Shown here: positions 9,122-20,900 of the stretch, one piece after another
Position numbering within the stretch: position 1 is the first letter of the stretch
How the letters are laid out: each line of letters opens with the position of its first letter
DNA from: Armigeres subalbatus
Lineage: Eukaryota; Arthropoda; Insecta; Diptera; Culicidae
Direction: 5' to 3'
Length of the DNA stretch: 64,000 bases
Assembly: GCF_024139115.2 (NCBI RefSeq)
Contig: NC_085139.1
Coordinates: forward strand, 9,891,533 to 9,955,532
Made by a program: the position numbers and the translations under genes
The notes under the pieces: generated by a model
The model's database searches: none
What the model was told of the DNA's origin: nothing
The model's input: only the letters and a program-made list of their open reading frames with translations

Positions 9122-12100
9122 AAGCTCCATTATCCAATGGAATTGCAATGGCTTTTTCAATAATTTTCAAGAAATTAAACTCTTGGACGCCAAGTTTCAT
9201 CCAACCGTTATTTGCTTACAAGAATCACACCTAAAGTATAGTAACTCATCTACTTTTCGAAATTTTGATATTCACAGATGTGACTTTGTATTTGATAACG
9301 ATAGAGCACGCGGTGGTGTATTGACGTTGGTCAGATCACAATTTTTCTCCCGAAGCATCCAAGTGAGTACACAACTCCAAGCTGTTGTTGTCGAACTTCT
9401 CCATCCTTGCAAATTTACTCTATGTAACATTTACCTCCCTCCAAATGAAAATATTTCCTACGAAGACCTAGTTAAGCTGATTACACAATTGCCGAAGCCG
9501 TTCATAATTGTCGGTGATTTCAATGCGCATCATAGCAACTGGGGATCAAAGTTTACCTCAGTCAGAGGTAAAATAATCGCTAAATTAATCTCAAATTTCG
9601 ATCTCAATCTCTTCAATGACGGAAAAGGCACTCGTTTAAATCCTACTAACGGTAACGAAACATGTATTGATTTAACCATTTGTTCGGCAGCTTTAAGCGT
9701 TTTTTTCTCATGGAATGTCCATCACGATACTTGTAATAGTGATCATTATCCCATCCTTTTAACACCACTCAACACTCGTATAGTAGATGAAAAACGTCCC
9801 CATTGGATTTTAGAAACAGCTGATTGGAACAAGTTCTCCCAACTCGTCGAATTCAAAGACACGTTTTTCGACAAATCAATCGATGATCAGAATTCTCACA
9901 TCGTAAATGCTATTATTAATGCCGCGAATCAGTCTATAAAAAATCATCCGCCAAAATTGGACAAAAAGCGTTCCTTGGTGGAATTCTTCTATATCAAAGG
10001 CTCTAAAAGACAGAAATCACAGTTTAAACTTCTTCAAAAACATCCAACATCTGCTAATGAACAGCGTTTCAAAATATGTAAATCTAAAGCTAGGGCTCTC
10101 ATGCGATATCATAGCAAACAATCGTGGAGAAAAATGGTGGCGTCAATAAACTCTAATGTTCCCCAGACTCGAATTTGGAAACAAATCAGAAGTATTAATG
10201 GGAGACATCAAACCAATAAATTAACATCTAAAAAGCATAACGACTCCATCATCTCGAACTCTATGGACATTGTTGAGCTTCTAGGGAAGCACTTCTCTAA
10301 TGTTTCTTCTTCTAACAACTATTCTCCATCCTTTAAAAAACATAAATCAATTATGGAAAAAACTTCTTTCAGGATAATAGATAACACTGAACCATACAAC
10401 AAACCAATCACAAAACTCGAGTTCCAATCATCCTTGAATTTAACAAAAGGTTCTTCTCCTGGATTTGATATGATTCATTATGAAATGATAAAGCATTTAT
10501 CTCAACCTTGTAAAACGTACTTATTAAAATTCTACGACCGCATATGGTCACAAAAGTGTTTCCCGACGAATGGAGACTTTCTATACTAATCCCTATCATC
10601 AAACCCGGTAAAGATCCATCACTAGCATCCAGCTATCGTCCAATATCTTTGACAAGTTGTTTGTGTAAGCTCCTCGAAAGAATTATTAACAAAAGACTTT
10701 CCTGGTACATCGAATCCAATAATATCTTATCTAATTTCCAATTCGGTTTCCGTCGCGGTCGTTCCACGATTGATAGTCTAACTATTCTAGAATCTGACAT
10801 ACAACAATCTTTCTTGAGAAAACAGCATACTTATGCAATATTCTTCGATTTGGAGAAAGCTTACGATTTAACATGGCATAGATTAATTTTGAACAAATTA
10901 AAATCAATAGGAATAGATGGCAATATGTTGAGTTTTATAATGAATTTTCTTAAAACCGTAAATTTAGAGTATTGCAAGGAAACACATTCTCGTCTTCATA
11001 TGAATTAGAAAATGGAATTCCTCAGGGTGCTGTTCTTAGCGTTATTCTTTTCCTATTGGCAATAGACGATATTACTAAGCAAAATGATCCAAAATGCAGA
11101 ATGTTACTCTATGCAGATGATATAGTATTATATATGTCATCTAGCTATCTAAAATCGATTCAAAAACGAATTCAATTAACAATTAATAAAATGCAAAAAT
11201 GGTTGTCCGACCATGGATTTCGAATTTCAATTTTAAAGACCTCCTGTATGCACTTTTGCAGAAGAAAAAAACATAGTTCGAATCTTTCATTCCGCATTAA
11301 TGATGAAAAGATTCGGGAAGTTGAGGAAGTAAGATTTCTCGGCATGATTTTTGATAAAAGGTTGTCCTGGCGAACTCATATTGAGCAAACGAAAAAAAAA
11401 TCTTTAAAAGCTATGAATATCATCAAAACATTATCGCACATCAAATGGGGTTCTGATCGTAAAACACTAATAAAATTACACAACTCTCTTGTTTTATCTC
11501 GCTTAGAATATGGGGACTGTATATACTCATCCGCATCTTCAAATCTTCTGAAGTCTCTGGACTCTGTACACCACCAAGGTCTGCGTTTAGCGAGTGGAGC
11601 ATTCCGTTCTTCACCTATATCAAGTATACTAGTGGATACACATTTTATGCCTTTGAATGTTCGAAGAGATCAACACATTTTATTCCAAATGGCCAGAATT
11701 CTACGTAATCCAACTCATCCTATGATAGAATCAATACAACAAACATCCATGGATAGTAACACCAAAAGTCAAATATTTCCCGCAAGGTGTTTTAGAATAC
11801 TAAATAGTATTAATTTAGAATTACCAAAGATTCGAACAGAAATCATCGGAAAAAATGCTCCATGGTTACTTCAAAAACTTGATATAAATATTGAACAAAA
11901 TGCTTTTCCAAAAACTAGTACAAACACTAATATTTTTAAAACTATGTTTTGCCAAATGCGTCATGCGAATTCTGATTATCGATTCATGTTTACTGATGGC
12001 TCAAAACGAACTCTTTGTCCTCGTGTGCCTTTTCGACGAAGATAAAAATGTAATTAAGCAAATTAGACTGCCTAATTACTGTTCTGTGTATAACGCTGAA

Positions 12101-12781
12101 CTTACAGCAATTCTTGATGTCGTTAAATATATCTCATCAAGTAGCTTCGATAAATATTTTATAATAACCGACTCATTGAGTGCCTTACTAACACTTTCTG
12201 ATCATTTCTCAACGCATCCCATAATACAGTCAATATTTAGGAACATTTTTCTATGCCAACAGAAATCAAAATCAATTAAATTTTATTTTGTTCCAAGTCA
12301 CGTAGGCATTCTTGGTAATTAAATTGCAGATAAAGCGGCAAAAGAAGCATTGAGTGAATCAGCCTCACAAGGTGAACTATTAGCGAAGGATTTCAGAAAT
12401 GCTTTAAAAACAAAATTCAGTAAGTTATGGGAAGAAAGATGGGTTTCAACCATAGATAACAAATATCGACAAATTCGACTATCAACATCTAACTGGACAA
12501 GTGTTAATTTACTTAGCAGAAGAGATTCTGTTGTGCTAACAAGATTGCGATTAGGCCATACTCATTACACTCATTCGTATTTAATGTCCAAAGAAAATCC
12601 TCCACTTTGTGACTCTTGTAAGCAAAATTTAACTGTTAGCCATATTTTAGAACATTGCACCAAATATTGCGCCATTAGAAAACAATTATCCATTAGTCGG
12701 GAAGCCCTCAAGGATGATTTAGCTAGTAACAAAAACATCATTCGTTTCATGAAAGAAATAGATTTGTATAATGTTATATGA
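9111..12781 (+). pseudogene. LINE ORF2: endonuclease, reverse transcriptase, RNase H (broken)
   Basis: Drives target-primed reverse transcription. The AP-endonuclease domain runs from IIQWNCNG at the start through LQESHL, GDFNAH (9513-9530) and SDHYPI (9738-9755). The RT shows FFDLEKAYD (10840-10866), NGIPQG (11011-11028) and the catalytic YADD (11110-11121). RNase H shows FTDGS (11989-12003), AELTAI, TDSLSAL and SHVGILGN. A Cys-rich finger CDSCKQNLTVSHILEHC follows near 12600. Reading frame changes occur near 10558, 10975 and 12000-12030, and the TAA at 12320-12322 replaces an expected sense codon just after SHVGILGN. The family's normal uninterrupted length would be about 1220 codons. Confidence 0.9.
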
Positions 12782-12962
12782 TCATGTCTGATAGAATTAT
12801 AACAATACGATTGTAACTAGAACATATTATGTTTGTAGATTATATTTGAAAAACTTTTTTTTATTATGTTTATTATAGATAGAGCTAAAGGTTTTATAAA
12901 ACTACGGCCCATATAGCCCCAGTAGTGCTGGCGGCCGACCAAATGTAAATAAATAAATAAAA

Positions 12963-12975
12963 TAGTATCCTTCAA
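12963..12975. repeat. Right TSD of the I-clade LINE
   Basis: Exact copy of 7748-7760 directly after the TAAA tail. Confidence 0.9.
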
Positions 12976-13475
12976 ACAGGTCCAAATGTTTCAAGTATTG
13001 ATCATAAAATCGTAAAAAGTCATTTATACCTGTATTCGCGCGCGATTCTCAAACATTTGTAGACTACACAAAAGAATGTAAAAATACAAATCGATAAATA
13101 AAATACCATCATCATCATCGAGGCGAACAAAAATAGTCTATAAGCGCCCTAATGAAATAAAAAATCATTTAGGGGAACTGCTCCTTGAATTCATACCATG
13201 TACCCAAATCAATACCATTCGAAAACAAAGAATTGGTGGGCTATTTGTTTTGTTTCTCATTTTTGTGATTTTTTTCAGCAGTGAGCACGTCGGAAAACAA
13301 CAAAACACGACATAAATTGAGCCTAAATTGCCCGTTTTGCGAATGTTATTGATATAGGATCATGTTATTAATGATGGAACAGATACCCTACATTGTTCAA
13401 GAAAAGATATCCGTTATCACAAACTTCGTCAAGATACACAATTAGTCAATACCAAAAACTTAAATATATGACTGT
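12976..13475. other. Intervening DNA, partly LINE 3' UTR
   Basis: The part nearest 13475 is expected to be the 3' UTR of the minus-strand CR1/L2-like LINE. I cannot place its 3' end. No other feature was recognised, apart from short (CATCAT)n around 13108-13120. Confidence 0.4.
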
Positions 13476-14916
13476 TTAAAAAACAGCTTTTACGTGTGAA
13501 ATACAAAGTCTCTTGAACTGTGATAGTGTCCTTGCACGCTTGATGTGTATAGGCATCGAATTGAATACGTTTATTCCTTTATAAAACAATGAATTTTGTG
13601 AAGCTCCATACAAAAAATAAGGTGTTCTTATTTCATCCGCGTTTCTAGTATTATATCTATGAATGTCACTTCCTCTTTCAATTCGATTACACAAATATCG
13701 GGGCAGCAATCCATTTATTATTTTGAAAATGAACACCATAGTTGAATAAACAATTCTTTGCTTCACTGATAGCCATTGTAAAGCGTCCAACAAAAAGGAG
13801 GAGGAAGTGAATCTATTACATCTCAAAATCAAGCGCATAACTTTATTTTGCAAACGCTGTAACCTCGATATTTGTGTTTCATTGGCCAGAAATAAAATGG
13901 AGGCGCAAAAGTCCAGGTGAGGAGAGATGATTGATTTGTACAACTGTATTTTACTCGCAACAGTTAATTCGTTTTTTAATCGACATAAAATTCCATACTT
14001 CTTGGCTATTTTCTTGATGACATTGTTGATATGAGAATCAAATTTCAATTTATCATCAATAATCACGCCAAGATATTTAATTTCCCGAACGCGATCAAGT
14101 GTTTCATCATCAATTCTAACAGAAACATTATCAATGAATCGATTTCGCGAAATTACCATGTATTTAGTTTTACTTATATTCAACTTCAACTGTTTGTACT
14201 TCATCCATCTACTTAGAGAATGCAAATCTGTATTCAAGCGTGAAACAACATCATCGATATTTCTAGCTACAATGAATAATACTGTGTCATCCGCGAAAAG
14301 ATTAATGTTACAAAAACGTAAGACCCGTCCCATGTCATTAATATACATAATAAATAAAACGGGCCCTAATACACTTCCCTGTGGAACACCAAGATTACTT
14401 TCCATGGGATTTGAAACACAATCATTAAAAACAGTCCTTTGGATTCTGTCAGACAAATAGCTTCTGAACCATTCATACGCAGAACCCGAAATTCCAAAGC
14501 GCTTGATTTTTTCCAACAATAAGGGCCTAGAGATTGTTTCAAAGACGCGTTTAAGATCCAAAAATACAGCAATGATAGTATCCTTACACTCCATGTTTTC
14601 TTTCCATTTGGCTAACACTAAGTTCAATGCGGTTTCACAAGAATGTCCTTCTCGATATCCCGATTTCTCTTGTATTAACAAGTTATTATTATTCAAATAT
14701 GTTACTAACTGGCCTTTCACAACAAGTTCTAATATTTTATCTAATATGTGCAACATGTTGATGGGACGAAACTCTTCGGCTTTAATCGTTCCAGCAACTT
14801 TTTGAATAGGAATTATAAGAGATTCCTTCCAAACCTGCGGCACGTGCCCGGTTCTCAAAGATTCATTAATAAGGTCCAGCAGTTTGTGTCCAATGACATG
14901 AAAACAATCTTGTATA
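13476..14916 (-). pseudogene. CR1/L2-group LINE ORF2, 3' half (reverse transcriptase)
   Basis: About 475 codons open without interruption. From the insertion junction the frame reads IQDCFHVIGHKLLDLINESL, then the RT core: PVFKEFRP-like motif IKAEEFRPINMLHILDKILE, SGYREGHSCETAL, FLDLKRVFETI, GVPQGSVLGPVLF (around 14361-14391) and FADDTVLF (catalytic DD at about 14285-14299). The C-terminal region has the CR1/L2-like SRLQRLQNKVMRLIL and YNTRNADEIRTP. There is no RNase H, as expected for this group. The 5' half of the same gene lies at 26947-28040; a 12-kb insertion separates them. Each half is clean, so the element was probably intact when hit. Confidence 0.9.
14891..14916. repeat. 26-bp duplication, left copy, flanking the 12-kb insertion
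   Basis: Begins CAATGACATG and ends TTGTATA. It is identical over 26 bp to 26947-26972, and the bases just outside differ (C versus T before; TGAG versus ACTC after). It behaves as the target-site duplication of whatever occupies 14917-26946. Confidence 0.93.
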
Positions 14917-17900
14917 TGAGTTTTGTGCGTGATCTCTCTTGTTTCGGACCGCAGAACGATCGCGCGGTCAAACGAATTATTGTGTTCTGCATTGCGCGGC
15001 CGGTAATAAAATTTATCAGTTCTGTGCGTGATCTCTCTTGTTTCGGACAGCAGAACGATCGCGCGGTAGGACGAATTATTGTGTTCTGCATTGCGCGGCC
15101 GGTAATAAAATTGATCAGTTTTGTGCGTGATCTCTCTTGTTTCGGACAGCAGAACGATCGCGCGGTCGGACGAATTATTGTGTTCTGCATTGCGCGGCCG
15201 GTAATAAAATTGATCAGTTTCGTGCGTGATCTCTCTTGTTTCGGACCGCAGAACGATCGCGCGGTCAAACGAATTATTGTGTTCTGCATTGCGCGGCCGG
15301 TAATAAAATTTATCAGTTCTGTGCGTGATCTCTCTTGTTTCGGACAGCAGAACGATCGCGCGGTAGGACGAATTATTGTGTTCTGCATTGCGCGGCCGGT
15401 AATAAAATTGATCAGTTTTGTGCGTGATCTCTCTTGTTTCGGACAGCAGAACGATCGCGCGGTCGGACGAATTATTGTGTTCTGCATTGCGCGGCCGGTA
15501 ATAAAATTGATCAGTTTCGTGCGTGATCTCTCTTGTTTCGGACCGCAGAACGATCGCGCGGTCAAACGAATTATTGTGTTCTGCATTGCGCGGCCGGTAA
15601 TAAAATTTATCAGTTCTGTGCGTGATCTCTCTTGTTTCGGACAGCAGAACGATCGCGCGGTAGGACGAATTATTGTGTTCTGCATTGCGCGGCCGGTAAT
15701 AAAATTGATCAGTTTTGTGCGTGATCTCTCTTGTTTCGGACCGCAGAACGATCGCGCGGTCAAACGAATTATTGTGTTCTGCATTGCGCGACCGGTAATA
15801 AAATTTATCAGTTTTGTGCGTGTTCTCTCTTGTTTCGGACCGCAGAACGATCGTTCGGTCGGACGAATTATTGTGATCTGCATTGCGCGGCCGGTAATAA
15901 AATTTATCAGTTCTGTGCGTGATCTCTCTTGTTTCGGACAGCAGAACGATCGCGCGGTCGGACGAATTATTGTGTTCTGCATTGCGCGGCCGGTAATAAA
16001 ATTTATCAGTTCTGTGCGTGATCTCTCTTGTTTCGGACAGCAGAACGATCGCGCGGTCGAACGAATTATTGTGTTCTGCATTGCGCGGCCGGTAATAAAA
16101 TTTATCAGTTCTGTGCGTGATCTCTCTTGTTTCGGACAGCAGAACGATCGCGCGGTCGGACGAATTATTGTGTTCTGCATTGCGCGGCCGGTAATAAAAT
16201 TTATCAGTTCTGTGCGTGATCTCTCTTGTTTCGGACAGCAGAACGATCGCGCGGTCGGACGAATTATTGTGTTCTGCATTGCGCGGCCGGTAATAAAATT
16301 TATCAGTTCTGTGCGTGATCTCTCTTGTTTCGGACAGCAGAACGATCGCGCGGTCGGACGAATTATTGTGATCTGCATTGCGCGGCCGGTAATAAAATTT
16401 ATCAGTTCTGTGCGTGATCTCTCTTGTTTCGGACAGCAGAACGATCGCGCGGTCGGACGAATTATTGTGTTCTGCATTGCGCGGCCGGTAATAAAATTTA
16501 TCAGTTCTGTGCGTGATCTCTCTTGTTTCGGACAGCAGAACGATCGCGCGGTCGAACGAATTATTGTGTTCTGCATTGCGCGGCCGGTAATAAAATTTAT
16601 CAGTTCTGTGCGTGATCTCTCTTGTTTCGGACAGCAGAACGATCGCGCGGTCGAACGAATTATTGTGTTCTGCATTGCGCGGCCGGTAATAAAATTGATC
16701 AGTTTTGTGCGTGATCTCTCTTGTTTCGGACAGCAGAACGATCGCGCGGTCGGACGAATTATTGTGTTCTGCATTGCGCGGCCGGTAATAAAATTGATCA
16801 GTTTTGTGCGTGATCTCTCTTGTTTCGGACCGCAGAACGATCGCGCGGTCAAACGAATTATTGTGTTCTGCATTGCGCGGCCGGTAATAAAATTTATCAG
16901 TTCTGTGCGTGATCTCTCTTGTTTCGGACAGCAGAACGATCGCGCGGTAGGACGAATTATTGTGTTCTGCATTGCGCGGCCGGTAATAAAATTGATCAGT
17001 TTTGTGCGTGATCTCTCTTGTTTCGGACCGCAGAACGATCGCGCGGTCAAACGAATTATTGTGTTCTGCATTGCGCGACCGGTAATAAAATTTATCAGTT
17101 TTGTGCGTGTTCTCTCTTGTTTCCGGACCGCAGAACGATCGTTCGGTCGGACGAATTATTGTGATCTGCATTGCGCGGCCGGTAATAAAATTTATCAGTT
17201 CTGTGCGTGATCTCTCTTGTTTCGGACAGCAGAACGATCGCGCGGTCGGACGAATTATTGTGTTCTGCATTGCGCGGCCGGTAATAAAATTTATCAGTTC
17301 TGTGCGTGATCTCTCTTGTTTCGGACAGCAGAACGATCGCGCGGTCGAACGAATTATTGTGTTCTGCATTGCGCGGCCGGTAATAAAATTGATCAGTTTT
17401 GTGCGTGATCTCTCTTGTTTCGGACAGCAGAACGATCGCGCGGTCGGACGAATTATTGTGTTCTGCATTGCGCGGCCGGTAATAAAATTTATCAGTTCTG
17501 TGCGTGATCTCTCTTGTTTCGGACAGCAGAACGATCGCGCGGTCGGACGAATTATTGTGTTCTGCATTGCGCGGCCGGTAATAAAATTTATCAGTTCTGT
17601 GCGTGATCTCTCTTGTTTCGGACAGCAGAACGATCGCGCGGTCGGACGAATTATTGTGTTCTGCATTGCGCGGCCGGTAATAAAATTGATCAGTTTTGTG
17701 CGTGATCTCTCTTGTTTCGGACCGCAGAACGATCGCGCGGTCAAACGAATTATTGTGTTCTGCATTGCGCGACCGGTAATAAAATTTATCAGTTTTGTGC
17801 GTGTTCTCTCTTGTTTCGGACCGCAGAACGATCACTCGGTCGGACGAATTATTGTGATCTGCATTGCGCGGCCGGTAATAAAATTTATCAGTTCTGTGCG

Positions 17901-20900
17901 TGATCTCTCTTGTTTCGGACAGCAGAACGATCGCGCGGTCGGACGAATTATTGTGTTCTGCATTGCGCGGCCGGTAATAAAATTTATCAGTTCTGTGCGT
18001 GATCTCTCTTGTTTCGGACAGCAGAACGATCGCGCGGTCGGACGAATTATTGTGTTCTGCATTGCGCGGCCGGTAATAAAATTGATCAGTTTTGTGCGTG
18101 ATCTCTCTTGTTTCGGACAGCAGAACGATCGCGCGGTCGGACGAATTATTGTGTTCTGCATTGCGCGGCCGGTAATAAAATTTATCAGTTCTGTGCGTGA
18201 TCTCTCTTGTTTCGGACAGCAGAACGATCGCGCGGTCGGACGAATTATTGTGTTCTGCATTGCGCGGCCGGTAATAAAATTTATCAGTTCTGTGCGTGAT
18301 CTCTCTTGTTTCGGACAGCAGAACGATCGCGCGGTCGGACGAATTATTGTGTTCTGCATTGCGCGGCCGGTAATAAAATTGATCAGTTTTGTGCGTGATC
18401 TCTCTTGTTTCGGACAGCAGAACGATCGCGCGGTCGGACGAATTATTGTGTTCTGCATTGCGCGGCCGGTAATAAAATTGATCAGTTTTGTGCGTGATCT
18501 CTCTTGTTTCGGACAGCAGAACGATCGCGCGGTCGGACGAATTATTGTGTTCTGCATTGCGCGGCCGGTAATAAAATTGATCAGTTTTGTGCGTGATCTC
18601 TCTTGTTTCGGACCGCAGAACGATCGCGCGGTCAAACGAATTATTGTGTTCTGCATTGCGCGACCGGTAATAAAATTTATCAGTTTTGTGCGTGTTCTCT
18701 CTTGTTTCGGACCGCAGAACGATCGTTCGGTCGGACGAATTATTGTGATCTGCATTGCGCGGCCGGTAATAAAATTTATCAGTTCTGTGCGTGATCTCTC
18801 TTGTTTCGGACAGCAGAACGATCGCGCGGTCGGACGAATTATTGTGTTCTGCATTGCGCGGCCGGTAATAAAATTTATCAGTTCTGTGCGTGATCTCTCT
18901 TGTTTCGGACAGCAGAACGATCGCGCGGTCGGACGAATTATTGTGTTCTGCATTGCGCGGCCGGTAATAAAATTGATCAGTTTTGTGCGTGATCTCTCTT
19001 GTTTCGGACCGCAGAACGATCGCGCGGTCAAACGAATTATTGTGTTCTGCATTGCGCGACCGGTAATAAAATTTATCAGTTTTGTGCGTGTTCTCTCTTG
19101 TTTCGGACCGCAGAACGATCACTCGGTCGGACGAATTATTGTGATCTGCATTGCGCGGCCGGTAATAAAATTTATCAGTTCTGTGCGTGATCTCTCTTGT
19201 TTCGGACAGCAGAACGATCGCGCGGTCGGACGAATTATTGTGTTCTGCATTGCGCGGCCGGTAATAAAATTTATCAGTTCTGTGCGTGATCTCTCTTGTT
19301 TCGGACAGCAGAACGATCGCGCGGTCGGACGAATTATTGTGTTCTGCATTGCGCGGCCGGTAATAAAATTGATCAGTTTTGTGCGTGATCTCTCTTGTTT
19401 CGGACAGCAGAACGATCGCGCGGTCGGACGAATTATTGTGTTCTGCATTGCGCGGCCGGTAATAAAATTTATCAGTTCTGTGCGTGATCTCTCTTGTTTC
19501 GGACAGCAGAACGATCGCGCGGTCGGACGAATTATTGTGTTCTGCATTGCGCGGCCGGTAATAAAATTTATCAGTTCTGTGCGTGATCTCTCTTGTTTCG
19601 GACAGCAGAACGATCGCGCGGTCGAACGAATTATTGTGTTCTGCATTGCGCGGCCGGTAATAAAATTGATCAGTTTTGTGCGTGATCTCTCTTGTTTCGG
19701 ACAGCAGAACGATCGCGCGGTCGGACGAATTATTGTGTTCTGCATTGCGCGGCCGGTAATAAAATTGATCAGTTTTGTGCGTGATCTCTCTTGTTTCGGA
19801 CCGCAGAACGATCGCGCGGTCAAACGAATTATTGTGTTCTGCATTGCGCGGCCGGTAATAAAATTTATCAGTTCTGTGCGTGATCTCTCTTGTTTCGGAC
19901 AGCAGAACGATCGCGCGGTAGGACGAATTATTGTGTTCTGCATTGCGCGGCCGGTAATAAAATTGATCAGTTTTGTGCGTGATCTCTCTTGTTTCGGACC
20001 GCAGAACGATCGCGCGGTCAAACGAATTATTGTGTTCTGCATTGCGCGACCGGTAATAAAATTTATCAGTTTTGTGCGTGTTCTCTCTTGTTTCGGACCG
20101 CAGAACGATCGTTCGGTCGGACGAATTATTGTGATCTGCATTGCGCGGCCGGTAATAAAATTTATCAGTTCTGTGCGTGATCTCTCTTGTTTCGGACAGC
20201 AGAACGATCGCGCGGTCGGACGAATTATTGTGTTCTGCATTGCGCGGCCGGTAATAAAATTGATCAGTTCTGTGCGTGATCTCTCTTGTTTCGGACAGCA
20301 GAACGATCGCGCGGTCGAACGAATTATTGTGTTCTGCATTGCGCGGCCGGTAATAAAATTGATCAGTTTTGTGCGTGATCTCTCTTGTTTCGGACAGCAG
20401 AACGATCGCGCGGTCGGACGAATTATTGTGTTCTGCATTGCGCGGCCGGTAATAAAATTTATCAGTTCTGTGCGTGATCTCTCTTGTTTCGGACAGCAGA
20501 ACGATCGCGCGGTCGGACGAATTATTGTGTTCTGCATTGCGCGGCCGGTAATAAAATTTATCAGTTCTGTGCGTGATCTCTCTTGTTTCGGACAGCAGAA
20601 CGATCGCGCGGTCGGACGAATTATTGTGTTCTGCATTGCGCGGCCGGTAATAAAATTGATCAGTTTTGTGCGTGATCTCTCTTGTTTCGGACCGCAGAAC
20701 GATCGCGCGGTCAAACGAATTATTGTGTTCTGCATTGCGCGACCGGTAATAAAATTTATCAGTTTTGTGCGTGTTCTCTCTTGTTTCGGACCGCAGAACG
20801 ATCACTCGGTCGGACGAATTATTGTGATCTGCATTGCGCGGCCGGTAATAAAATTTATCAGTTCTGTGCGTGATCTCTCTTGTTTCGGACAGCAGAACGA

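Larger units (their letters stand above)
7761..12962 (+). mobile_element. Full-length I-clade non-LTR retrotransposon, inactivated
   Basis: A 5.2-kb element bounded by exact 13-bp duplications. It has a short 5' UTR (7761-7939), ORF1 with zinc knuckles, ORF2 with endonuclease, reverse transcriptase and RNase H, and a 3' UTR ending in a (TAAA)n tail (12943-12962). Two ORFs, RNase H and a TAAA-type tail fit the I clade; the related Loner and Outcast clades are not excluded. ORF2 carries three frameshifts and one nonsense codon, so this copy cannot encode a working polyprotein. Confidence 0.9.
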
